From Sulfurovum sp. UBA1140 (GTDB lineage Bacteria > Campylobacterota > Campylobacteria > Campylobacterales > Sulfurovaceae): DNA of 13,356 nucleotides. Under the pieces are notes generated by a model. That model saw only the letters and a program-made list of their open reading frames with translations, ran no database searches and had not been told where the DNA came from. Within the stretch, counting starts at the first letter, position 1; each line of letters begins with the position of its first letter. The stretch lies in the NCBI GenBank assembly GCA_002311915.1, contig DCAF01000045.1:45230-58585 (forward strand), in the 5' to 3' direction. The position numbers and the translations under genes were made by a program. This document shows positions 7,126 to 12,693 of the stretch, in pieces.

Positions 7126-8096
7126 ATACAAAAGAACAATTTGAAAAACTCTTTGCCAATAAACTCTCGACCAAAGAGGCACGGGTATTTTTAATTGACC
7201 TCTATAACAAAGGAGAGACAGCCGAAGAGATAGCCATTGGTGCTTCGGTAATGCGTGAACATGCTATAAAATTGCCTCTTTCAAAAACTTTACAAGAACA
7301 AGCGATTGATGTGGTGGGAACAGGTGGAGACAAGAGTGGAAGTTTTAATATATCTACGACAGTATCACTACTTTTAGCCTCTTTGGGTTCAATAGTTGCC
7401 AAGCATGGTAATCGAAGCATTACTTCTAATTCGGGTTCGGCTGATGCGTTAGAGGTTTTGGGTGTGAATCTTAATTTGGCTCCAGAGCAACAGGTTAAAA
7501 TGTTAGAAGAGACAGGGTTCTGTTTTATCTTTGCAATGAACCATCACCCTGCCATGAAACATATTATGCCCATTCGTAAGTCGATTGAGCATCGAACGAT
7601 TTTTAATATTTTAGGGCCTCTGACCAACCCAGCAGGAGCCAAAAAATATCTATTGGGAGTTTTTTCTCCTGAGTATATTGAACGAATGGCAAAAGCACTT
7701 ATTGAGTTAGAGGCATCAAGAGCTTTTGTTGTTAGCAGTGATGATGGAATGGATGAGATAACACTAGCAACCACCACACAGTTTGCTTATATTGAAAGTG
7801 GAGTTGTCTCGCAAGGGGTAATTGACCCTCAAGCATATGGTTTTAAATTGGCACCTAAAGAGGCAATATTGGGGGGAAGTGCTACCGATAATGCTCTAAT
7901 AACTCACAATATATTTGCCAATAAAGCTACAGATGCCCAAAGGGATATAGTTATTTTAAATGCAGGATTTGCTCTATTTGCTGATGGCAAAGCTCGGGAC
8001 ATGAAAGAGGCTTTTGAGATGGCACGTATGGGGCTAGAGAGTGGAAAAGCTAAAAAGCATTTAGAATTTATTGCCAAAGTTTCAAACGGACTGTAA
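7122..8096 (+). CDS. trpD: Anthranilate phosphoribosyltransferase
   Basis: Joins anthranilate and PRPP to form phosphoribosyl-anthranilate, the second step of tryptophan synthesis, in the cytoplasm. At 324 residues it is a full-length single-domain enzyme, not a TrpGD fusion. Key motifs are GTGGDKSGSFNIST (66-79) for PRPP and magnesium, KHGNRS (94-99), SGSAD (104-108), the His-His pair at 141-142 with PIRKSIEHRTIFNILGPLTN (150-169) for anthranilate, and SSDDGMDEIT (205-214) with the magnesium-binding Asp-Glu. It overlaps the S4 gene by four bases and tsaE by one base (TAATG). It therefore sits inside a housekeeping operon rather than with other trp genes, so local tryptophan attenuation is unlikely and none is seen. 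Confidence 0.96.
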   Translation: MNTKEQFEKLFANKLSTKEARVFLIDLYNKGETAEEIAIGASVMREHAIKLPLSKTLQEQAIDVVGTGGDKSGSFNISTTVSLLLASLGSIVAKHGNRSITSNSGSADALEVLGVNLNLAPEQQVKMLEETGFCFIFAMNHHPAMKHIMPIRKSIEHRTIFNILGPLTNPAGAKKYLLGVFSPEYIERMAKALIELEASRAFVVSSDDGMDEITLATTTQFAYIESGVVSQGVIDPQAYGFKLAPKEAILGGSATDNALITHNIFANKATDAQRDIVILNAGFALFADGKARDMKEAFEMARMGLESGKAKKHLEFIAKVSNGL

Positions 8097-8512
8097 TGAT
8101 TAAAGAGATAATTGCATCAATTGATGAGTTAAATAGTGTGGTAAATTACCTTAATGAGACCACTCCTAAAGATGCCATTATCTTTTTGGTTGGTAATTTG
8201 GCTTCGGGCAAAACAACCCTTACTGCTCATATTGCTAAAGCCAAAGGGATAGAAGCCGAGGTGATCTCTCCTACTTTTTCACTGCAACACTGTTATGGAG
8301 ATGGTTTTTATCATTATGACCTCTATCGTATTGAACATAGCGAATTTATGGAGTTGGGGTTATTTGAAGAGTTTGATAAGTCAGGTTGGCACATGATAGA
8401 GTGGGGTGGTGAGGTACTTAAAGCATTTTTACTAGGTGCGGGTTATGATGTTTTTACAGTTACGATTACTCCATGTAATGATAAGCGACAATATCAGATA
8501 GAGAGAAACTAA
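8096..8512 (+). CDS. tsaE: tRNA t6A37 threonylcarbamoyladenosine biosynthesis ATPase TsaE
   Basis: A P-loop ATPase that works with TsaB and TsaD to place threonylcarbamoyl on A37 of ANN-decoding tRNAs. The 138 residues match the family. The Walker A loop reads GNLASGKTT (33-41), where most relatives have G-D/E-L-G-A-G-K-T, so Asp/Glu is Asn and Gly is Ala here. ISPTFSL (57-63), HYDLYR (73-78) and the C-terminal IEWGG (101-105) are standard TsaE signatures. It is tied by one-base TAATG overlaps to trpD before it and lptB after it. The TsaE-LptB pair is also adjacent in Campylobacter. Confidence 0.94.
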   Translation: MIKEIIASIDELNSVVNYLNETTPKDAIIFLVGNLASGKTTLTAHIAKAKGIEAEVISPTFSLQHCYGDGFYHYDLYRIEHSEFMELGLFEEFDKSGWHMIEWGGEVLKAFLLGAGYDVFTVTITPCNDKRQYQIERN

Positions 8513-9240
8513 TGGAAAAGCATACCCTTGAAGCGAAAAATTTATCTAAAATAATCAAAAAAACGACCATTATTCATGACATATCTTTAAGTGTCTCTTC
8601 TCGTGAAATTGTGGGGCTTTTAGGACCCAATGGAGCAGGGAAAAGTACCTCTTTTTATATGATATGTGGCATTACCGATGCTACGAGTGGGTCGGTTTAT
8701 CTTGATGGGGAGGAGATTACCAAACTTCCACTTAGTGCCAGAGCCAAGTTTGGTATCGGTTACTTGCCACAAGAGTCGAGTATTTTTAAAGATTTAACGG
8801 TTGAAGAGAATTTACTGATGGCAGCCAAAGCGATGAAAATGGATAAAAAAATATCTGATGAGCGTATTGAAGACCTCTTAACGCTTTTTAATATTGACCC
8901 GATTCGTAAACGAACAGGAATTCAGCTGAGTGGTGGTGAACGACGACGTGTTGAGATTGCCAGAGCTTTGGTAGCCAAGCCGAAGTTTTTGTTACTAGAT
9001 GAACCATTTGCAGGAGTTGATCCTATTTCGGTTGAAGATATTCAAAATATCATTCGTCAGCTAATTACACTCAATATGGGGGTACTGATAACCGACCATA
9101 ATGTTCGTGAAACATTGGGCATTTGTGATCGAGCCTATGTAATGCGAAGTGGCGAGATGTTGGCATATGGGAGCAGTGAAGCAATCATGAATGATAAAAA
9201 TGTTCGTAAATACTACCTTGGAGAAAATTTTCATTTTTAA
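8512..9240 (+). CDS. lptB: LPS export ABC transporter ATP-binding protein
   Basis: A cytoplasmic ATPase that powers extraction of lipopolysaccharide from the inner membrane through LptFG. At 242 residues it is the usual length. It has Walker A GPNGAGKST (38-46), Q-loop Gln87 in YLPQESSIF, ABC signature LSGGERRRVEIARA (139-152), Walker B FLLLDEPFAGVDP (159-171) and the H-loop TDHNVRETL (194-202). The Q-loop context and the LSGGERRR form are characteristic of LptB rather than other ABC ATPases. The gene overlaps tsaE by one base. In Campylobacter rpoN follows this pair; here a 205-base spacer and atpB follow instead. Confidence 0.95.
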   Translation: MEKHTLEAKNLSKIIKKTTIIHDISLSVSSREIVGLLGPNGAGKSTSFYMICGITDATSGSVYLDGEEITKLPLSARAKFGIGYLPQESSIFKDLTVEENLLMAAKAMKMDKKISDERIEDLLTLFNIDPIRKRTGIQLSGGERRRVEIARALVAKPKFLLLDEPFAGVDPISVEDIQNIIRQLITLNMGVLITDHNVRETLGICDRAYVMRSGEMLAYGSSEAIMNDKNVRKYYLGENFHF

Positions 9241-9394
9241 ATTTATTTGATTTTACCGTAGTAGTTAAATGATAAAATGGGAATGTATTGAGACCTCTTA
9301 TGTAACTAAAATACACAACTTAAACCCCCATATTTTATCTTTATGAATTAATCTCTATTTATAACTTCTATAACGCAAAGCTAAGGCATTCTAA

Positions 9395-9402
9395 GCTATA
9401 AT
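9395..9402 (+). promoter_or_regulatory. -10 promoter element before atpB, within the 205-base lptB-atpB gap
   Basis: GCTATAAT, with TATAAT at 9397-9402 and no clear -35 element. The predicted start near 9409 gives a leader of about 36 bases ending in AGGA before the atpB ATG. The rest of the gap (9241-9394) is AT-rich. It holds a weaker promoter-like TGATAAAAT (9270-9278) preceded by TTTACC (9252-9257), and no convincing gene, RNA or terminator. Confidence 0.6.
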
Positions 9403-9445
9403 CCTCCAAATTTATTTTGTAATAATTAAACAATAGGATGGACAT

Positions 9446-10123
9446 ATGGAAGGTGTATTTACTTTTATAGGCGTATTTACTGGACACGGTATAGGTATGG
9501 TAATGGCTCACTTAATTTTAGTCATGGGACTTGCACTGCTGTTGGCTAAATATGCAACAAAAACTTTTAGAGCGGTACCAGGAGGTACTCAAAATGTTAT
9601 GGAAGCATATCTTAGTGGTGTTCTTTCTATGGGAAAAGATACAGTTGGTGAAGATTTAGCTAGAAAGTATCTACCTTTAGTGGCAACCGTTGGTCTTTTT
9701 GTAGTGATTTCAAACCTTATTGGTATTATCCCTGGATTTGAGTCTCCCACTTCAAATATCAATGTTACTCTGCCTTTGGCTCTAGTCGTATTTGTTTATT
9801 ACAACTATGAGGGTATTCGGGAGAATGGTGCTAAAAAATATTTTGGTCACTTTATGGGACCTGTACCAGCGTTGGCTCCATTAATGTTTCCTATTGAAAT
9901 TTTATCACATGTTTCCAGAATTGTCTCACTTTCATTTAGACTTTTTGGTAACATTAAGGGTGATGATCTATTCTTGTGGGTACTTTTAATGTTAACACCA
10001 TTTCTTATACCAATAGCACCGTATATATTGCTTACATTTATGGCATTTTTACAGGGATTTGTATTTATGATTCTTATCTATGTTTACCTTTCAAGTGCTG
10101 TATTAATAAGTGAAGATCACTAA
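9446..10123 (+). CDS. atpB: F0F1 ATP synthase subunit a
   Basis: The membrane subunit of F0 that forms the proton half-channels against the c-ring. The 225-residue protein has about five to six membrane helices. The essential arginine is Arg165 in SLSFRLFGNIKGD (161-173), matching Arg210 of E. coli. IPGFESPTSNINVTLPLAL (95-113) is the other conserved family segment. The ATG at 9446 lies seven bases after AGGA; an ATG at 9438 overlaps that site and is out of frame. The gene has its own promoter and stands apart from other atp genes, as is usual in Campylobacterota. The stop codon lies in a palindrome (see 10117-10137). Confidence 0.96.
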   Translation: MEGVFTFIGVFTGHGIGMVMAHLILVMGLALLLAKYATKTFRAVPGGTQNVMEAYLSGVLSMGKDTVGEDLARKYLPLVATVGLFVVISNLIGIIPGFESPTSNINVTLPLALVVFVYYNYEGIRENGAKKYFGHFMGPVPALAPLMFPIEILSHVSRIVSLSFRLFGNIKGDDLFLWVLLMLTPFLIPIAPYILLTFMAFLQGFVFMILIYVYLSSAVLISEDH

Positions 10124-10137
10124 GAAATTCTTAGTGA
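10117..10137 (+). repeat. Perfect palindrome over the atpB stop codon
   Basis: TCACTAAGAA (10117-10126) and TTCTTAGTGA (10128-10137) are exact reverse complements around a single A. As RNA it would form a 9-bp stem with a three-base loop, including the TAA stop at 10121-10123. It is followed by CTTAAGAGG, not a T-run, so it is not a classical terminator. A partial attenuator, mRNA 3' end block or processing site between atpB and the next gene is possible. Confidence 0.6.
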
Positions 10138-10153
10138 CTTAAGAGGATTTTAA

Positions 10154-10423
10154 ATGAGACGTTCTTCACCCACATTAAGCCTCTTAATCAATTTTCTTTT
10201 GGGTGCTTCTTGGGCTTTTGCCCTTTTAGGAGCATTTGCTCTCTTTTTCATTTTTCTTAGTGTTGGTATTGTTTATGCACTGTTAAGCTCTTTATTGGGA
10301 TCATTGCCTGGACTCTTTTTTGTACTTTTAATAGAGTATTTTTTAATGCGAGAAGAGAAACTACACGAGTTAAAAAAACAGACCAAACTGCTTGAAGAGC
10401 TGGTTGCCAATTCAAAATTATGA
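10154..10423 (+). CDS. Small membrane protein with C-terminal coiled coil
   Basis: An 89-residue protein of unrecognised family. It has a basic N-terminus (MRRSS), two long hydrophobic stretches (about 14-45 and 47-64), and then a charged helical tail, REEKLHELKKQTKLLEELV (66-84), with a heptad-like leucine pattern. The tail probably projects into the cytoplasm. AGAGGA lies nine bases before the ATG, and the stop overlaps the next gene by four bases (ATGA), which supports it as a real gene. Its place directly after atpB hints at a link with membrane energetics, but that is only context. Confidence 0.7.
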   Translation: MRRSSPTLSLLINFLLGASWAFALLGAFALFFIFLSVGIVYALLSSLLGSLPGLFFVLLIEYFLMREEKLHELKKQTKLLEELVANSKL

Positions 10424-10959
10424 TAGCGTATGCCATCACTGACCCCACCACACTTAATTTTCAAACTCTCTCTACTGATTTACAACGCTTCTCTAATAAT
10501 GCTGATATGATTGTTTATCGTGATAAGTCCACCCATACCTATGCTCAAAATGCCAAACGCTTTATAACTGAAGCCAAAAAATACCCGTTTAACAAAGTTT
10601 TACTTCATAGCAATGTAACTTTAGCGTATCAATTAAAAGCAGATGGTATTCACCTAACCTCGATACAATTTTCTAAAATAGAAGAAGCAAAAAAGTTAGG
10701 GCTTTTTGTGGTCATCAGTACCCACACCCTACAAGAGGCAAAAAGAGCAGAAATATTAGGAGCTGACATGATAACCTTTAGCGCCATTTTTAAAACACCC
10801 AATAAAGGGGAACCCAAAGGGGTAGCCGTGCTTCAAGAGGTGGTTACCAAACTCTCTTTACCTGTTATCGCCTTGGGAGGAATTGTAACGGCAGAACATA
10901 TTGATCAGTGTGAACAGAGTGGAGCAGGGGGGTTTGCTTCTATTCGGTATTTTGGATAG
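10420..10959 (+). CDS. ThiE/TenI-family TIM-barrel protein (thiamin phosphate synthase-like), atypical active site
   Basis: A 179-residue protein of the thiamin phosphate synthase superfamily, shorter than the usual ~200-215. Family landmarks are YRDK (33-36), KADGIHLTS (73-81), STHTLQEA (100-107), GADMITFSAIFKTPNKG (114-130) and PVIALGGI (148-155). The two aspartates that bind magnesium in ThiE, in the INDD and GQED segments, appear as LLHSN (61-65) and TSIQF (80-84). HLTS recalls TenI, but the catalytic His of TenI (the HVF position) is Ala122 here. Catalysis of either known reaction is therefore doubtful, and a related or regulatory role is possible. It is coupled to the upstream membrane protein by an ATGA overlap. 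Its stop touches that of nspC on the other strand. Confidence 0.72.
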   Translation: MIAYAITDPTTLNFQTLSTDLQRFSNNADMIVYRDKSTHTYAQNAKRFITEAKKYPFNKVLLHSNVTLAYQLKADGIHLTSIQFSKIEEAKKLGLFVVISTHTLQEAKRAEILGADMITFSAIFKTPNKGEPKGVAVLQEVVTKLSLPVIALGGIVTAEHIDQCEQSGAGGFASIRYFG

Positions 10960-10981
10960 TTAAGATAACCTATCCCGAAAA
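10950..10981. other. Imperfect inverted repeat across the convergent gene ends
   Basis: TTTTGGATAG (10950-10959) pairs with CTATCC (10970-10975) and AAAA (10978-10981), with small bulges. TTA/TAA adds three pairs around an AGA loop. It covers both stop codons. The poly-T side is 5' on either transcript, so it lacks the 3' U-tract of an intrinsic terminator. It may still protect or define 3' ends for both genes. Confidence 0.4.
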
Positions 10982-12087
10982 TCCTCATATCCAAACTCTC
11001 GAACCACTTCAATGGTTCCATCTTGACGCAGTATTGCAATAGAGGGTAGGGGGACTCCGTTAAAGGTGGTGGCTTTGACCATGGTGTAGTGTATTTGGTC
11101 TTCAAATATAATGGTGTCACCAATAGCTAGGGGGGTATCAAAACTGTAATCGCCCATGACATCACCTGCAAGGCAACTGTTTCCTGCTAAACGGTAGGTA
11201 AAGGCTCTCTCTCCTGCTTTGTCAGCATCTCTCACTTCGGCTCTGTAGGGCATAATAATGGTATCGGGCATGTGTGCTTCGGCAGAGGTGTCTAAGATGG
11301 CAATATCTATCTGATTATGAACAATATCCAATACCGTGGTGACCAAGGTTCCACTCTCCCACCCGATGGCTTCTCCTGGTTCTAGGTAGACCTCTAGGTG
11401 GGGGTATTTGGTTTTAAATGTTTTAAGTATCTCTATGAGTTTGAGTACATCATAGTCTGTTCGGGTAATGTGGTGACCTCCACCAAAATTTACCCATTTC
11501 ATTTTGGGCAATAGGTAGCCAAATTTTGCTTCAAAGGCTTCTAACACATTTTCTAGGGCAGAGGCATCTTGTTCGCAAAGGGCATGAAAGTGCAGACCAT
11601 CTAGTTCTGTTATAATGGTTTTATCAAAATTGGCTAAAGTGGTTCCTAGTCGTGAATAAAGCCCACAGGGGTTATAGAGTTCAATAGGTGATTGGGAGTA
11701 TTCAGGATTGACGCGAAGCCCTATTGAGAGCTTGGGATTATGGGCTTTGGCTTGTTGTGCAAATCGTTTAAGTTGATTGGGTGAGTTAAAGACCAAGTGG
11801 TTTGAGAGTTTGGCAATTTCTTCTATCTCCTCTTTTTTAAATGCAGGGCTATAGGTGTGTAACTCTTTACCAAACTTTTCATGAGAGAGTTTGGCTTCAT
11901 GCAGTCCACTAGCACAACATCCATCAAGATATTGTGAAACCATATCAAAGCTTTTCCACAGGGCATACCCTTTTAGAGCAAGTAGAATTTTAACATGGGT
12001 CTGCTCTTTAATGTAGGCTAAGAGTTTTAAGTTTTTCTCTAAAAGAGCCTCTTCTAGTAGCCAATAGGGTGTTTTTAGGGGTTTCAT
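10960..12087 (-). CDS. nspC: Carboxynorspermidine/carboxyspermidine decarboxylase
   Basis: A PLP-dependent decarboxylase of the alanine racemase-like fold. It makes norspermidine or, in Campylobacterota such as C. jejuni, spermidine from carboxyspermidine. The 375 residues match the family. Lys39 in LLALKGYALW is the PLP lysine. GLHFHALCEQ (164-173), NFGGGHHITR (200-209), EPGEAIGWESG (236-246) and the active-site cysteine in AGNSCLAGD (Cys305) are all present. I take ATG at 12087, eight bases after GGAG, rather than the adjacent in-frame TTG at 12090. The partner carboxyspermidine dehydrogenase is not in the window. The ribosome-binding site sits just after a strong hairpin (12107-12136), which may separate it from upstream transcription. 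Confidence 0.94.
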   Translation of the reverse strand: MKPLKTPYWLLEEALLEKNLKLLAYIKEQTHVKILLALKGYALWKSFDMVSQYLDGCCASGLHEAKLSHEKFGKELHTYSPAFKKEEIEEIAKLSNHLVFNSPNQLKRFAQQAKAHNPKLSIGLRVNPEYSQSPIELYNPCGLYSRLGTTLANFDKTIITELDGLHFHALCEQDASALENVLEAFEAKFGYLLPKMKWVNFGGGHHITRTDYDVLKLIEILKTFKTKYPHLEVYLEPGEAIGWESGTLVTTVLDIVHNQIDIAILDTSAEAHMPDTIIMPYRAEVRDADKAGERAFTYRLAGNSCLAGDVMGDYSFDTPLAIGDTIIFEDQIHYTMVKATTFNGVPLPSIAILRQDGTIEVVREFGYEDFRDRLS

Positions 12088-12106
12088 CAAATTATCTCCA
12101 AGGAAA

Positions 12107-12136
12107 CCTCTTCTATAATCTCTGATTTAGAAGAGG
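12107..12136 (-). repeat. Strong hairpin with one bulged T, possible IS200/IS605 right-end structure
   Basis: CCTCTTCTA (12107-12115) pairs with TAGAAGAGG (12128-12136), and AATC (12117-12120) pairs with GATT (12124-12127) around a TCT loop. This gives 13 base pairs with a single unpaired T at 12116 (an A on the opposite strand). It lies 26 bases beyond the stop of the IscB remnant and ends 19 bases before the nspC ATG. On the minus strand only TTTCC follows, which is poor for a terminator. Subterminal hairpins with an extrahelical base are the TnpA recognition sites of IS200/IS605 elements, which often carry iscB. Confidence 0.55.
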
Positions 12137-12162
12137 AGGAATTGGTAGCGTTGGATTTTGAA

Positions 12163-12372
12163 TTAAATCTTTGAATATGCACAAGCATAGCCATCTCCTT
12201 TTTGTATATTTTTACAATAATTTGAGGTAATATTAAAATTACCACTAGCTCGAACAGCCACTTTTCCAAGATAAGTTCCTATCTTTTTTCCTTTAGTAAC
12301 TACTGCTTTTACAATATCAACTGTTTGGAAACCTTCTGCTTTCTCTTTGAAAATTGAGACAGTATAGCCTAT
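12163..12372 (-). pseudogene. C-terminal remnant of an IscB-type RNA-guided HNH endonuclease
   Basis: Reading the minus strand from 12372 gives 69 codons and a TAA (12163-12165) with no plausible start codon, so ordinary gene calling misses it. It contains EGFQTVDIVKAVVTKGKK (13-30), GTYLGKVAVRASGNFNIT (32-49) and NYCKNIQKGDGYA (51-63). This is the C-terminal pattern I know from IscB (RRXRR/HNH) proteins: GFQTGD-V-AVV, G-Y-GRVAVRASGSFNI, QGIS--YC, Q-ADGY-Y. The segment between NIT and NYC is shorter than in intact relatives, suggesting a small internal deletion. RRXRR, RuvC, HNH and bridge parts are absent, so it cannot be an active nuclease. It marks a decayed IS200/IS605-type insertion between the HHH gene and nspC. 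The frame continues exactly from the stop codon of the HHH gene. Confidence 0.78.
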
Positions 12373-12693
12373 TTACTCTGCATCTATCTTTTTTTTGCTA
12401 CGAGAAGCCTTTTGAGCCGTTGGACTTTTTTTATCTTGTAGACATGATTTTTTTTGAATATCCTCTTTAATGTTTTTTAAAATTCCTTTTCCAATCCCTT
12501 TCACATTAAGTAGATCTTCTATATTTTTTAGAGAGTTCTCTTTATTATAACTGATAATGTTGCTCAGTCTTTTTTGACCAATTCCTTTGATGCACCCCAA
12601 CTCTTTGGTTGAAGCCTCTTTGACCTGTTCAAGGGATATTGAAAAGAGTAGTGATGAGCTGAAGATTAAGGGTATAACTATTTTTTTGAACAT
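12373..12693 (-). CDS. Secreted helix-hairpin-helix protein, ComEA-like
   Basis: A 106-residue protein. An N-terminal signal peptide (MFKKIVIPLIFSSSLLFSIS) is followed by two helix-hairpin-helix motifs: ELGCIKGIGQKRLSNII (31-47) and LLNVKGIGKGILKNI (61-75). This is the ComEA-type DNA-binding arrangement. Small proteins of this kind, such as Cj0011c of C. jejuni, bind DNA in the periplasm and aid natural transformation; the same role is inferred. The tail (81-106) is basic and low-complexity (KKSCLQDKK, SRSKKKIDAE). AAGGAG lies eight bases before the ATG. The gene overlaps the nuclease-family gene upstream by 16 bases, so they share a message. Its stop abuts an IscB remnant in the same frame, so the tail may be altered. 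Confidence 0.8.
   Translation of the reverse strand: MFKKIVIPLIFSSSLLFSISLEQVKEASTKELGCIKGIGQKRLSNIISYNKENSLKNIEDLLNVKGIGKGILKNIKEDIQKKSCLQDKKSPTAQKASRSKKKIDAE

Noticed and set aside
9269..9346. A 25-codon + strand frame in the lptB-atpB gap beginning MIKWECIETS.
   Set aside because: There is no Shine-Dalgarno, its ATG lies in a promoter-like AT-rich stretch, and it resembles no known small protein.
12107..12136. The hairpin upstream of nspC as a classical rho-independent terminator.
   Set aside because: Only three T residues follow on the minus strand and none on the plus strand. The bulged T and its place after the IscB relic fit a transposon end better, though some termination is possible.
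12087..12188. A 33-codon minus-strand frame starting six bases after GGAG and overlapping the nspC start (TGATG), which looks like a coupled leader peptide.
   Set aside because: Its start and ribosome-binding site lie inside the IscB remnant in another frame, and it runs through the hairpin. The composition (Ser/Asn run) looks like chance.
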